A stretch of DNA of 64,000 nt from Xylanibacter rodentium (GCF_013166575.1 NZ_JABKKE010000001.1:62001-126000), one strand, 5' to 3'. Shown: positions 9,983 through 19,577, counted from the stretch's first letter. Translations and numbers: made by a program. The notes: a model not told the origin generated them from the letters alone.

Positions 9983-10966
9983 CTATCTGTTTTTCCCGAT
10001 AAGTCCGCGAACTGTGAAATATATCCATTCCTGGGCACGGAACAGTAGCCACGACGGCATAGGACGATAACCGAACTTGGAGGCTGTACGGCTGTCAAGC
10101 ATGCTGCGGTTTATGGACTTCCATGCTCTCTTTATCTCTTCAAGCCCATACTTTCGGTCTGCTGCCGGCAGCTCTCTGCCATGGCAATGATAGAACATAT
10201 ATACATCTACAAGATTGAGCCAACGATGATTCTCATATCGGGATATCTGTTGCGGGGTGGCTCCGGCCTCTTTCATCTGGCCAAGCATACTTTCATTGGC
10301 CCGAAGATAATCGAAACGACGCACTGTCACGACATGGGTGGCAGAAGTCGGATGCTGACGGTAAAAGTATAATCCGGTGCAACGGCGTACTGTCCTTGAC
10401 CGCAAATAATGTATTCGCGTGGTGTTGTCGTCGCTGTAAAGACGACAGGTTGTATCATAGGGATAGCATTTGTGCAAGGAGGTACGTATCATATACAATC
10501 CGTGTATGCGCCATGTCAGGCTCGCCTCGAACGCCTCGTTGCCGCCAAGACACTCAAAAGGCGGCATTTCATAGCCATACGGAGCCTTGCCGGATTCCAC
10601 CATCTGAACCTCAAAAAGCACGCTGTCTGTCTCCGGATGACACTCAAACACCGCTACAGCCTTTTCCAATGCATCATCGGAAAACCAGTCGTCGGCATCA
10701 AGCATGCAAGTATACAACCCTCTGGCTATCTTTAATCCTTCATTGCGGGCAAATGCCTGGCCACGGTTATCGGGCAATGTAATAACATCAATCCTGGAAT
10801 CCAAAGCGGCATAATGTCTCAACAGAGACGGTGAACGGTCATCGGAGCAGTCGTCTATACATATTACCTGTATGTCACGCAGTGTCTGACTCAACAGCGA
10901 ATCAAGACACTGACACAGATACTTCTCTGCATTGTATACAGCGACAAGTACGGAAACTTTAGTCAT
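9983..10966 (-). CDS. Family 2 glycosyltransferase
   Basis: The 327-residue protein begins with the GT-A fold of GT2 enzymes: VSVLVAVYNAEKYLCQCLDS, then VICIDDCSDDRSP, NRGQAFARNEG and the DxD-type motif LDADDWF. It should transfer a sugar from a nucleotide donor to a growing surface glycan on the cytoplasmic side of the inner membrane. Donor and acceptor cannot be told. It overlaps the end of the upstream flippase gene by 8 bases, so the two are translationally coupled in one polysaccharide operon. Confidence 0.9.
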   Translation of the reverse strand: MTKVSVLVAVYNAEKYLCQCLDSLLSQTLRDIQVICIDDCSDDRSPSLLRHYAALDSRIDVITLPDNRGQAFARNEGLKIARGLYTCMLDADDWFSDDALEKAVAVFECHPETDSVLFEVQMVESGKAPYGYEMPPFECLGGNEAFEASLTWRIHGLYMIRTSLHKCYPYDTTCRLYSDDNTTRIHYLRSRTVRRCTGLYFYRQHPTSATHVVTVRRFDYLRANESMLGQMKEAGATPQQISRYENHRWLNLVDVYMFYHCHGRELPAADRKYGLEEIKRAWKSINRSMLDSRTASKFGYRPMPSWLLFRAQEWIYFTVRGLIGKNR

Positions 10967-12449
10967 GACGGTGCAATATTTTTCGCATCAAGGCATCCCA
11001 CAAGGAAGTCTTCTTGCGCAGAATATGAACAGAAACCGCCATACTGGCTGTACAAACGCACATACCTGCAAGCCAATAGACGGCAGAAGAACCTGCAAAT
11101 GTCACCCAATAAGCCACTCCTCCAAGGAACAACTGGATTCCGGCATACAGCAACACCGATGACGAAACAATGTAACGGTAACGTATACGGGCGTACACAT
11201 ATACGAGAATCAAATCAACCAGATAGGATAATGACAAGGCAAGACCAGTGCCGAAAAGGCCCCAACAATCGTAAAAGAGAATTATAAGAGCTACAAGAAG
11301 CATATCATAAATAATCTCAAGTATAAGATATGACAACGAATCGCCCTTGGCCAATGTCACATAAGATATAGGAAGCGACATGGCTTTGAGATACATTGAG
11401 AACACGGCCACCTGGGCCATAGGCACTATCGGCGCAAAGTCGCTGCGGAAAAGCAACGGCATCAGTAACGGTAATGCCAACATCAGTATGGAAAGCATTG
11501 GCGAAAGCAGCAATACCGATATCTCTATCTGACGGTTTATGGTTATGTTGACAGCGGCCGTATCATGATTCACGGCAGACAAACGCGGGAAATAGTCTGT
11601 CTCCATAGACGAAAATACCATGCCGGCGTATGTCACGGTGAGCATGAAACCGGCATTGTACAATCCGACAACTTCAAGTCCTCCGGAAACATTCAGATAA
11701 GAACGTATCACCATCTCGGCACCACTGCCGAGTATTCCGGCAAAAACAAATGCAACACCAAGCCGAACCATCTCCATTCCCTCTCCAAGTACACCACCCA
11801 AACCACCAAGTCGAAACGGGTAAATACGCCAAGAATACGATATCGTGATTATCATACTGGAAAGAGCTACAAGCACTATTACCGGCACTATACCTGATTC
11901 TCCGAAAAAATAATATATAGGAATGGATATCAGCAATGCCACAAACACCATATATATCTGTATAGACGCAAGGACACGCAATCTGCGCAGTGCCTTCAAT
12001 ATGGCCGTCTCGCCACCTGTAACCGCAAGCATGGCAACAGCCGGAGCCAGCAAGACAAAATGAAGAGTATGGTCGCCCCAGGAAAAAGTATAGTCGCTGA
12101 GCAACGGACCTACGGCCATACACACAAGCATACCAAATAAAGCTGTAATGGCGCTCCAGGCACGTATTACCTTAACAAAATGTCTGATGCGCACCTCATC
12201 TCCACTGTCTACAATCTCAGACAAATGCTTTACAGCACTGAAAGAAATTCCGAAATTAGTAGCTTGGGATATAAAATTGATTGCTGTATTGAACAATGAA
12301 GCCAGTCCCATTCCGGCAGGACCGAGAAGCAGAGCTATCAGCTTGTTGCGAACAAGCCCTATGATGATATTCAGTCCCTGGACACCACCAAATATACCTG
12401 CATACTTCAATACGTGAGTATAACTGTCTTTCTTTTCCGTTTCGTTCAT
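10959..12449 (-). CDS. Polysaccharide flippase (Wzx/O-antigen translocase type)
   Basis: The 496-residue protein is very hydrophobic, with 12 to 14 likely membrane segments, and starts with KYAGIFGGVQGLNIIIGLVR followed by NKLIALLLGPAGMGLASLFN. This is the polysaccharide transporter (MOP superfamily) pattern. It should flip lipid-linked glycan repeat units across the inner membrane. It is the first gene of a minus-strand pair with a glycosyltransferase and is divergent from three more glycosyltransferases, which places it in a capsule or O-antigen locus. Confidence 0.88.
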   Translation of the reverse strand: MNETEKKDSYTHVLKYAGIFGGVQGLNIIIGLVRNKLIALLLGPAGMGLASLFNTAINFISQATNFGISFSAVKHLSEIVDSGDEVRIRHFVKVIRAWSAITALFGMLVCMAVGPLLSDYTFSWGDHTLHFVLLAPAVAMLAVTGGETAILKALRRLRVLASIQIYMVFVALLISIPIYYFFGESGIVPVIVLVALSSMIITISYSWRIYPFRLGGLGGVLGEGMEMVRLGVAFVFAGILGSGAEMVIRSYLNVSGGLEVVGLYNAGFMLTVTYAGMVFSSMETDYFPRLSAVNHDTAAVNITINRQIEISVLLLSPMLSILMLALPLLMPLLFRSDFAPIVPMAQVAVFSMYLKAMSLPISYVTLAKGDSLSYLILEIIYDMLLVALIILFYDCWGLFGTGLALSLSYLVDLILVYVYARIRYRYIVSSSVLLYAGIQLFLGGVAYWVTFAGSSAVYWLAGMCVCTASMAVSVHILRKKTSLWDALMRKILHRHD

Positions 12450-12567
12450 TAAAATAATAAACGAATGTTTGATGCTTTTATTACATCAGCCAGCTAATAA
12501 AATCAGTTTAATCCAAAAGATTATAAAAATTAGCGTCAAGTGTCCACTTAATTCAAAATTAAGTTTG

Positions 12568-12575
12568 TACCTTTG
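12568..12575 (+). promoter_or_regulatory. -7 box of the plus-strand glycosyltransferase operon
   Basis: TACCTTTG matches TAnnTTTG and lies about 60 bases before the ATG at 12,635. No TTTG -33 box is evident. Confidence 0.45.
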
Positions 12576-12634
12576 CATATAAGCAGATATATGCCGTATG
12601 GCAATATGTGCAACATATCAGCAAAACATTCCCA

Positions 12635-13561
12635 ATGAACAGCCTACTGACTATAATCATACCCGTATACCGCGTCAGCAATACGATGGACAGATGTATA
12701 GAAAGTATTGTCAGCCAAAAGTATGACAATATGAGAATCATACTTGTAGACGACGGTTCACCCGATGACTGTCCGGAGAAATGCGATAGATGGGCCGCAA
12801 AAGACAACAAGATAACTGTCATACACAAACTAAACGGCGGCCTTAGTGATGCACGCAATGCGGGACTCGATATTGCAGGAGGAGACTATATCACATTTGT
12901 CGACTCCGACGACTATATACATCCGGACACCTATTATGATGTAATGCACTTAATATCACAACATCCGGAATATGACATATTGGAGTTTCCGGTATACAAA
13001 TTCTTCGGAACGTCCGGACAACAATTACTCACATTCTCCAACAAGGAATATCATGATATTGCCGACTATTGGATGACAGGACAAGCCTACGACCATGCTT
13101 ATGCGTGGAACAAGATATACCGCCGCCGGTTGTTCGACAAGGTTCGATTTCCTGTAGGCCGCGTTTTCGAGGATGTATACACGTTGCCACAGCTGTTGGA
13201 ACATTCCAAGATTGTAGCAACAACTGACAAGGGTTTGTATTACTATTGCCAAAACGACAATGGTATCACCGCATGCGCACAGGGAAACGAATTGCGTATG
13301 TTACTCGAATCACATATCAAAGTGATAAACAAATATAGGAAACATCCCTTGTTTCACCATTATTATATGCATGTTGTCAATATACAGATATGCGAATATG
13401 AAAAAAACGGTGACAAACCACTGCTCAGACAAGAAAGAATCAAGAGGCTTGACGGTCTCAACATGAAATCTAAATTGAAAGCCATAACAATCAACTCATT
13501 AGGAATAAAAAGATTATGTATACTGATAAGATTTATAAACAATATAATAAAACTCCATTAG
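12635..13561 (+). CDS. Family 2 glycosyltransferase
   Basis: This 308-residue GT2 enzyme has LLTIIIPVYRVSNTMDRCIE, RIILVDDGSPDDCPEKCDRW, GGLSDARNAGLDIAGGDY and the metal-binding FVDSDDYIHPD. I chose the ATG at 12,635 because it directly precedes the first beta strand; the frame begins 9 codons earlier. It is the first of three glycosyltransferases reading away from the flippase gene. Its last 46 bases overlap the next gene in another frame. Confidence 0.9.
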   Translation: MNSLLTIIIPVYRVSNTMDRCIESIVSQKYDNMRIILVDDGSPDDCPEKCDRWAAKDNKITVIHKLNGGLSDARNAGLDIAGGDYITFVDSDDYIHPDTYYDVMHLISQHPEYDILEFPVYKFFGTSGQQLLTFSNKEYHDIADYWMTGQAYDHAYAWNKIYRRRLFDKVRFPVGRVFEDVYTLPQLLEHSKIVATTDKGLYYYCQNDNGITACAQGNELRMLLESHIKVINKYRKHPLFHHYYMHVVNIQICEYEKNGDKPLLRQERIKRLDGLNMKSKLKAITINSLGIKRLCILIRFINNIIKLH

Positions 13562-14508
13562 TGACTTTCATTGTCACTTGCTATAATCTACCGATATGGA
13601 TGATTAAAGAATGTCTGGAAAGCATTCTCGCACTTTCCCTGCGCCCTTTTGAAAGAGAGATAATCTTAGTGGATGACGGTTCGGAAACAAGTCCTGTCAA
13701 TGAACTTAGCGGCCATCTGGACGACATAATCTATGTAAGACAGAAAAACGGTGGCTTGAGCGAGGCACGCAATGCAGGTATAAGAATGGCAACCGGACTG
13801 TATCTGCAGTTTGTCGACGGGGATGACAAACTGATTCAAGCAGGTTACGAACACTGTCTTGACATAGTCAGATACCACGACATGCCTGATATGGTGCTTT
13901 TTGACTTATCAAGTAAAATGACAAACCAAATGACATTCACCGAGGTTAAACCTGTCTGCGGAACTGAATATATGCAACACAACAATATTCATCCGTCATC
14001 ATGCGGATATATCGTGAAACGTACAACGTTGGGAGAACTGCGATTCACACCGGGTATATACCACGAGGATGAAGAGTTTACACCACAACTGTTGTTAAGA
14101 GCAGAAATCATATATCCCACCCTCGCTACAGCATATTTTTACAGAAGACGTACGGGCTCTATCATTTCTGACCAAAACAAACGAAGCATACTGAAACGGC
14201 TTAACGACAAAAAACAGGTGATAATACGACTTAACGATATGTCTGACCGTTTGCCTCATAACGATCGTACCGCAATCAACAGACGCGTGGCACAACTTAC
14301 TATGGACTATATCTATAACATTATTATACAGATACACAGCCGTAAATATCTTGACAAGCAACTTGCCGAACTACACTCCAAAGGTCTGTTTCCACTGCCG
14401 GACAAGGAATATACCACAAAATACAAATGGTTTCGACGTATGACAAACAGCAATATGGGACTCACGGTCTTAATGCGCACTCTGCCATTTCTAAAGAAAG
14501 AAAGATGA
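13516..14508 (+). CDS. Family 2 glycosyltransferase
   Basis: The 330-residue protein has the GT2 core: PLVTFIVTCYNLPIWMIKEC, REIILVDDGSETSP, NGGLSEARNAGIRMATGLYL and FVDGDDKL in place of the usual DxD. The ATG at 13,516 gives an overlap of 46 bases with the upstream gene, and no later ATG would keep the first strand, so the overlap looks real. The C-terminal half carries a NEDEEF-like YHEDEEFTPQLL motif seen in many capsule GT2 enzymes. Confidence 0.88.
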   Translation: MYTDKIYKQYNKTPLVTFIVTCYNLPIWMIKECLESILALSLRPFEREIILVDDGSETSPVNELSGHLDDIIYVRQKNGGLSEARNAGIRMATGLYLQFVDGDDKLIQAGYEHCLDIVRYHDMPDMVLFDLSSKMTNQMTFTEVKPVCGTEYMQHNNIHPSSCGYIVKRTTLGELRFTPGIYHEDEEFTPQLLLRAEIIYPTLATAYFYRRRTGSIISDQNKRSILKRLNDKKQVIIRLNDMSDRLPHNDRTAINRRVAQLTMDYIYNIIIQIHSRKYLDKQLAELHSKGLFPLPDKEYTTKYKWFRRMTNSNMGLTVLMRTLPFLKKER

Positions 14509-15608
14509 AAATACTGCTTTTAGGAGAATATAGTAACGTACATGCGACACTGGCCGAAGGTCTCAGAATGTTGGGACACGATGTCACCGTAGCGTCCAAT
14601 GGAGATTTCTGGAAAAACTATCCACGCGACATTTCACTTGTACGCCGTCCCGGACGACTCGGAGGAATAATGTTAATGGCCAAACTGTATGCCATACTGC
14701 CACGTCTTAAAGGTTACGATGTTGTACAGTTGATCAACCCGATGTTTATAGAACTGAAAGCTGGTAGACTTTTCCGTATATACAAATATCTGCGCAGACA
14801 CAATAAAAAAGTCTTTTTAGGCGGATTCGGCATGGATTGGTACTGGGTTAATACATGTGTCAACAATATGCCTTTGAGATATAGTGACTTCAATATCGGC
14901 AAAACACTACGCACAAACAAAGACGCCATCAAGGAGCGCCACGACTGGATCGGGACAGACAAGGAACGACTGAACAAGTATATAGCTGACAATTGTAACG
15001 GCATAATAACAGGGTTATACGAATATTGGATATGCTATCATCCGGCATTTCCCGAAAAAACCACCTATATACCATTTCCTATACATATTCCGAAAACGGT
15101 ACCTGAACCTGTATTCAACGGTCCTTTAAAAATCTTTATCGGAATAAACAAAACAAGAAACGAATACAAAGGGACCGACATAATGTTGCATGCAGCAACC
15201 GACATAGCACATAAATATCCACAAAAAGTGGAACTGAGAATTGCCGAATCCGTACCTTTTGACGAGTATGAAAAGATGATGAACGGCAGTGATATCATTC
15301 TTGATCAGCTATACAGTTATACTCCGTCGATGAACCCGTTGCTCGCTATGTCAAAGGGAATAATATGCGTGGGCGGTGGAGAGGAAGAGAACTATGATTT
15401 AATAAACGAACACGAACTTCGTCCAATAATCAATGTCCAACCATGCTATGATAGTGTATACCGGGAGCTGGAACAATTGATAGCCCATCCTGAACGTATC
15501 ATCACACTAAAAAAGCAAAGCATTCAATATGTGAGAAAGCACCACGAATATATAAAAATAGCTCGCAAATACGAAAGTTTTTATAAAGGGGAACAAGATA
15601 TCTTATAA
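14505..15608 (+). CDS. Family 1-like glycosyltransferase
   Basis: The 367-residue protein begins MKILLLGEYSNVHATLAEGL and continues LGHDVTVASNGDFW, the start of a GT-B fold. The C-terminal donor domain shows LKIFIGINKTRNEYKGTDIM and DIILDQLYSYTPSMNPLLAM. The ATG at 14,505 overlaps the previous stop as ATGA, a coupling signal, and fits the first beta strand better than the frame start 26 codons upstream. It is the last gene of the plus-strand polysaccharide operon and ends at a terminator. Confidence 0.85.
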   Translation: MKILLLGEYSNVHATLAEGLRMLGHDVTVASNGDFWKNYPRDISLVRRPGRLGGIMLMAKLYAILPRLKGYDVVQLINPMFIELKAGRLFRIYKYLRRHNKKVFLGGFGMDWYWVNTCVNNMPLRYSDFNIGKTLRTNKDAIKERHDWIGTDKERLNKYIADNCNGIITGLYEYWICYHPAFPEKTTYIPFPIHIPKTVPEPVFNGPLKIFIGINKTRNEYKGTDIMLHAATDIAHKYPQKVELRIAESVPFDEYEKMMNGSDIILDQLYSYTPSMNPLLAMSKGIICVGGGEEENYDLINEHELRPIINVQPCYDSVYRELEQLIAHPERIITLKKQSIQYVRKHHEYIKIARKYESFYKGEQDIL

Positions 15609-15610
15609 AT

Positions 15611-15642
15611 AAAGTGGCCGAAATCAACATTCCGGCCACTTT
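15611..15642. terminator. Bidirectional terminator
   Basis: AAAGTGGCCG (15,611-15,620) pairs perfectly with CGGCCACTTT (15,633-15,642) across 12 bases, and a T run follows on the plus strand. It lies between the convergent glycosyltransferase and rpsP genes. Confidence 0.8.
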
Positions 15643-15663
15643 ATTTTGCAGTAAATCATGAGA

Positions 15664-16188
15664 TTATGCCTCTGCAGAAGCCTCCTCCTCTGCAGCGGGG
15701 GCTTCTGCCTGAGCTGCAGCCTCAGCCTGTGCGGCTTTCTTCTCAGCTACCTTCTTTGCTATAGCTTCGTTGATTTTCTTCTCAGCCTCCAACTCCTTGG
15801 CGTAAGCGGCTTTCTTTGCTTGTTCGTCTTTCTCACGAACAGCGTCAGCACCCTTAACCTTGGCTGATTTCCAAGCGTCGAACTTCTGCTGTGCAGCAGC
15901 CTCATCAAAAGCACCTTTCTTAACGCCACCACGGAGATGCTTCATAAGATAAACGCCCTCACGGCTCAGGATGTTACGTACAGTGTCTGTTGGCTGTGCA
16001 CCAACCTCTACCCAATAAAGGGCGCGGTCAAAATTCAAATCTACTGTGGCTGGATTGGTATTGGGGTTATAAGTTCCAATCTTCTCAGTAAATTTACCAT
16101 CACGTGGTGCTCTTGAGTCAGCGATTACGATGCTGTAAAAGGCGTAGCTTTTACGACCGCCACGCTGCAATCTGATTTTTGTTGCCAT
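15664..16188 (-). CDS. rpsP: Ribosomal protein S16
   Basis: The first 80 residues are S16: [39 protein letters not shown] and [20 protein letters not shown]. The protein belongs to the small ribosomal subunit and helps 16S rRNA folding. At 174 residues it has a long Ala/Glu/Lys-rich C-terminal tail ([20 protein letters not shown]), an extension common in Bacteroidetes. It appears as a single gene with its own promoter, without the rimM-trmD-rplS partners found in other phyla. Confidence 0.98.
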   Translation of the reverse strand: MATKIRLQRGGRKSYAFYSIVIADSRAPRDGKFTEKIGTYNPNTNPATVDLNFDRALYWVEVGAQPTDTVRNILSREGVYLMKHLRGGVKKGAFDEAAAQQKFDAWKSAKVKGADAVREKDEQAKKAAYAKELEAEKKINEAIAKKVAEKKAAQAEAAAQAEAPAAEEEASAEA

Positions 16189-16243
16189 TGTTTTATTTGT
16201 TAATTAGGTTTGAATTTATGCTGCCAACTCGTGACAGCGGATG

Positions 16244-16251
16244 CAAAATTA
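16244..16251 (-). promoter_or_regulatory. rpsP -7 box
   Basis: TAATTTTG on the minus strand matches TAnnTTTG, 56 bases before the rpsP start. Confidence 0.55.
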
Positions 16252-16293
16252 GTGCTTTTTTACAAAAAAGCATTTACACCAACTTTATTATTA

Positions 16294-16938
16294 TTATTTT
16301 TTAACAAGAGTAAGCCCGGCTTTCATTCCTTTCACACTTCCCATAAGAGAAGTGACCGTCTTTATACTTGAATTTGTTGACCTGCTTCCCAAAGTCTTGA
16401 ACATGTTGAGCAACTGGCTGGTATCAGTCACAATCATTAGTGTCTTTCCTTCAACTTGAGTCGTTATTGAAACAGGCTTTATCGTTCCATAGGTGAGAAT
16501 CAGCTTTGAATCCTCTAATTCCCATTTGCCTTTAACATTTTTGTTCTTCAATACCTCTGTGAATGTGCCGTCTTCGTTGAATGTTATACTGACAGCTCCT
16601 GGCACCATGCCAAACCTTGTCAAGTGCTCTTGTATCTTGTTCTCAATCTTCTTTGCAGCCAGGCTCGCCCCCGCCTTGGCTAAAAAATTATCCGATTCAA
16701 AAACAATGGCCGGCTCCGTATACTCCCATGTACCAACAATTTGATTTTTTGTAGCCTGCTTATTGCTTGAGAAGATAGATGTAAGATTGGAAATCAAGTC
16801 ATTTCCTGACGAGCCTGAAGATTTATTTCCTGTTACAGCGCCCAATATATCTCCCAAGTTAACCTGAGCCATTACACCAACATTCCCCTCCATGGACAAA
16901 AAGCCCAACAATGCAAATTTCAAAATAGACTTCTTCAT
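16294..16938 (-). CDS. DUF4923 family secreted protein
   Basis: The 214-residue product begins with a signal peptide (MKKSILKFALLGFLSMEGNV, ending near VMAQ). The mature part has an IVGTWEYTEPAIVFESDNFL motif and a lipocalin-like run of strands (ITFNEDGTFTEVLKNKNVKG), matching the Bacteroidetes DUF4923 family of unknown function. It is probably periplasmic. I chose the ATG at 16,938 because it begins the signal peptide; the frame extends ten codons upstream. Confidence 0.8.
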   Translation of the reverse strand: MKKSILKFALLGFLSMEGNVGVMAQVNLGDILGAVTGNKSSGSSGNDLISNLTSIFSSNKQATKNQIVGTWEYTEPAIVFESDNFLAKAGASLAAKKIENKIQEHLTRFGMVPGAVSITFNEDGTFTEVLKNKNVKGKWELEDSKLILTYGTIKPVSITTQVEGKTLMIVTDTSQLLNMFKTLGSRSTNSSIKTVTSLMGSVKGMKAGLTLVKK

Positions 16939-16965
16939 AATAATTATATTCCTAAAATTCATTGG

Positions 16966-16973
16966 CAAAAGTA
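16966..16973 (-). promoter_or_regulatory. -7 box of the DUF4923 gene
   Basis: TACTTTTG on the minus strand matches TAnnTTTG, 27 bases before the start. It is divergent from the promoter at 17,036. Confidence 0.5.
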
Positions 16974-17035
16974 ATATTTTAATTGAATATGTCCAAATAA
17001 AATTAACAAAACTTCTTTATATGAGTTTTTTTGTT

Positions 17036-17043
17036 TATTTTTG
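17036..17043 (+). promoter_or_regulatory. -7 box of the orphan glycosyltransferase gene
   Basis: TATTTTTG matches TAnnTTTG, 33 bases before the GTG start at 17,077, so the leader would be only about 25 bases. Confidence 0.5.
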
Positions 17044-17076
17044 TACTGATTTCATCTATTTCTGACAAACTGAAAC

Positions 17077-17982
17077 GTGAGCAACAAAGAAAAATACCAA
17101 CTATCAATACTGATACCTGTATACAACCATGTATGCAAAGGTCTGGTGGAGAATCTCCATCTACAGGCTGAAACAGAAGGATTGTTATACGAGATTATTG
17201 TAGCAGATGACGGCTCTACAGACATTGCTGTAAAAGAGAAAAACAGCCGCATCAGTACTATCAAGAATTGCAGATATATATCAAGAGACGTGAATGTCGG
17301 CCGGGCTGCCATCAGAAATTTTCTTGCAGAACAAAGCCGGTTCAAGAATCTGCTGTTTTTGGACTGTGACATTGAGTTGCCGGACAGCCATTTTCTGAAA
17401 CGATATATAGATGCTGACATTAAAGCAGTTCTTTATGGAGGAGTATGTACAGAAGGAACCCATTCACTGGGCAAGCACAATATAAGATATATATATGAGC
17501 ACTCCTCCGAACCTCATCACACTGCGCTGGAAAGAAGTAAACAACCATACAAAAGTTTTCGGACTACTAATTTTATTATATCCCGAAATATAATGCTTGC
17601 CCACCCTTTTGACGAGCGATTCAAACATTATGGCTACGAAGATGTATTTTTCGGCAAAGAACTCAAGCACAACAACATCACAATAATGCATATCGATAAT
17701 CCTGTGTCTATAAGGGATTTCGAGCCCAATGATGTTTTCATATCAAAAACCGAAGAAGCATTGCGCACGTTGTATTGTTTCCGCAATGAACTTGCAGACT
17801 ATTCCAAAATGTTGGAAAGTATCAGACGTATGGAAAAGTTCATACCAATGGAATTTTTCAGAATGTGGCACAGAGTATTCGGAAAGTTGGAATTGAAAAA
17901 CCTGAAAGGAAACAGCCCAAGACTTACTATATTCAATATGTACAGACTTGGTTACTACCTGTCGCTGAAAGACGTCAAATGA
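17077..17982 (+). CDS. Family 2 glycosyltransferase, orphan
   Basis: The 301-residue protein has QLSILIPVYNHVCKGLVENL, IIVADDGSTD, NVGRAAIRNFLAEQ and the DxD region LLFLDCDIELPDSHF. The C-terminal part (HPFDERFKHYGYEDVFFGKE) resembles the galactosyltransferase C-terminal domain, so it belongs to the two-part GT2 enzymes. The start is GTG at 17,077: a stop codon lies two codons upstream and the next in-frame ATG is past the catalytic core. It is separated from the main polysaccharide locus by rpsP and the DUF4923 gene. Confidence 0.85.
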   Translation: MSNKEKYQLSILIPVYNHVCKGLVENLHLQAETEGLLYEIIVADDGSTDIAVKEKNSRISTIKNCRYISRDVNVGRAAIRNFLAEQSRFKNLLFLDCDIELPDSHFLKRYIDADIKAVLYGGVCTEGTHSLGKHNIRYIYEHSSEPHHTALERSKQPYKSFRTTNFIISRNIMLAHPFDERFKHYGYEDVFFGKELKHNNITIMHIDNPVSIRDFEPNDVFISKTEEALRTLYCFRNELADYSKMLESIRRMEKFIPMEFFRMWHRVFGKLELKNLKGNSPRLTIFNMYRLGYYLSLKDVK

Positions 17983-18101
17983 ATCAACTGAATTTCTTTC
18001 CAAAATCATTATCAAGGTCACATCGGTTCAAACAGCAGTAAATACAGTAAAAGGATTTTAATAAAGAAATATATAAACAATAACTTCAAAAAACTAAAAC
18101 A

Positions 18102-18419
18102 ATGAGAAGATTTGCATTTAAAATGATTCTGAAAAAAGGATGTGAGGCTGAATATGCCAAGCGTCATGCAGCAATCTGGCCCGAACTGAAACAGATGATA
18201 AAGGACCAGGGGGTAAGTGATTACAGCATATTCTGGGACAAGGAGACAAACCTACTCTTCGCCGTACAGAAATGTGACAAAGAGACCAATAGTCAAGACA
18301 CGACAAATGTGGATCCAATTACACAAAAATGGTGGAACATGATGGCTGACATCATGGAAGTAAACCCGGACAATTCTCCTATTTCAATACCATTGGAAGA
18401 ACTTTTCCATATGGACTAA
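18102..18419 (+). CDS. rhaM: L-rhamnose mutarotase
   Basis: The 105-residue protein matches RhaM in length and sequence: RRFAFKMILKKGCEAEYAKR, HAAIWPELKQMIKDQGVSDY, TNLLFAVQKC and WWNMMADIMEVN. The His in HAAIWPEL and the paired Trp residues are typical of the sugar site. It interconverts the alpha and beta anomers of L-rhamnose in the cytoplasm before isomerisation. No rhaA or rhaB gene is adjacent, so it may serve rhamnose released from pectin, in keeping with the acetylesterase gene at 22.3 kb (inference). Confidence 0.93.
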   Translation: MRRFAFKMILKKGCEAEYAKRHAAIWPELKQMIKDQGVSDYSIFWDKETNLLFAVQKCDKETNSQDTTNVDPITQKWWNMMADIMEVNPDNSPISIPLEELFHMD

Positions 18420-18535
18420 TGCTTAAAATATCTGTCCGCCAACCGTACATATTCAAGCCATACTACAATAGCCATCAACCTCGTGTGTAGAAAGGTTGCC
18501 CGGAACATTCTTTATTTGGCATATATTAAAGCGAA

Positions 18536-18583
18536 ATCAAAAGCACCGTTTTGGGGCTGCAGCCCCAAAACGGTGCTTTTGAT
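18536..18583. terminator. 48-bp perfect palindrome, probable bidirectional terminator
   Basis: The 24-base arms 18,536-18,559 and 18,560-18,583 are perfect reverse complements centred on CTGCAG. It lies between the convergent rhaM and glucosaminidase genes and includes GGGGCTGCAGCCCC flanked by A and T runs, so it can terminate in either direction. Confidence 0.75.
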
Positions 18584-18639
18584 ATTTCAGATAGTAGCAT
18601 TTGATATAAAATCAGACTTATCAAGTCTATGAGTTGGTA

Positions 18640-19551
18640 CTATCTTATTTTCAATCTGTCACCAACTTTTATCTGATAATAAGGCGACAGACGATTCATC
18701 TTATACAAACTTCTCAAGCGTATACCATAAAGTTGTGATATAGTGTACATGGACTCCCCGGCACGTACATAGTGCATACGCCCTTTGTAAGCTTTTGGTG
18801 CCTTAGTCTTCTTTTTCTTCAAATATACGATATCGCCCTCGTCAAGCACATCCCTGCGGTCACGCTCGTTGTATCGAGCCAATGCACGGTACGAAATACC
18901 GACTTCTTTGGATATAGATTTGAATGTGTCACCAGCACGGGCTTTAAGATAATAATTCTTGTTGAATTCGTATATGGGATGGAGATCCTGTCTGCCCACA
19001 GAGATATCCCTACTATGCCTGACCATAAACCTATTGTATCCCTTTGACCTATCATATTCATACAATCTGTAAAGCTGTATTATCTCAATCAAGCGGTCTG
19101 CATATTTTGGATTAGTGGCATATCCGGCTGCTTTCAGACCACGTGCCCATCCCTTATAATCCGTGATACCAAGACGAAACAGATTTCTATAACGGTTGCC
19201 ATTCACAAGAAATCGTGAATGATCCTCATAGCTGTCACGTACATTCCGGTAAGCTCTGAAACACTCGTCGGGCGCATCATCAGTATGATAAGTCTTTGCT
19301 CCGGTCCAGCCATGACACTTTATTCCGAAATGATTGTTTCCGCGCTTTGCAAGTGCACTAAGCCCTGCCCCCGACTCGAAAAGTCCCTGAGCAAGTGTTA
19401 TACTGGCCGGTATGCTATACTTGTGCATCTGTTCTATGGCCAAATCCTTATATTGGTTTATGTATTGCTGATATGCCTGATTCCATCTCATTTGGGCATT
19501 GATTCCCAACGAAAAGGGAATAATAAGCAATGTCAGTAACAATCGTATCAT
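18640..19551 (-). CDS. Secreted glucosaminidase with LysM domains
   Basis: The 303-residue protein begins with a signal peptide (MIRLLLTLLIIPFSLGINAQ). Next is a glucosaminidase domain (IPASITLAQGLFESGAGLSA, then NNHFGIKCHGWTGAKTYHTD and FRAYRNVRDSYEDHSRFLV) of the N-acetylglucosaminidase family that cuts peptidoglycan; the Glu in LFESG is the likely catalytic residue. Two LysM domains follow: one near YLKARAGDTFKSISKEVGIS and one at HYVRAGESMYTISQLYGIRL. It probably remodels the cell wall in the periplasm. The ATG at 19,551 is preferred to a TTG three codons earlier. Confidence 0.92.
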   Translation of the reverse strand: MIRLLLTLLIIPFSLGINAQMRWNQAYQQYINQYKDLAIEQMHKYSIPASITLAQGLFESGAGLSALAKRGNNHFGIKCHGWTGAKTYHTDDAPDECFRAYRNVRDSYEDHSRFLVNGNRYRNLFRLGITDYKGWARGLKAAGYATNPKYADRLIEIIQLYRLYEYDRSKGYNRFMVRHSRDISVGRQDLHPIYEFNKNYYLKARAGDTFKSISKEVGISYRALARYNERDRRDVLDEGDIVYLKKKKTKAPKAYKGRMHYVRAGESMYTISQLYGIRLRSLYKMNRLSPYYQIKVGDRLKIR

Positions 19552-19577
19552 AAAGAACAAATTACATTTTTATATTG

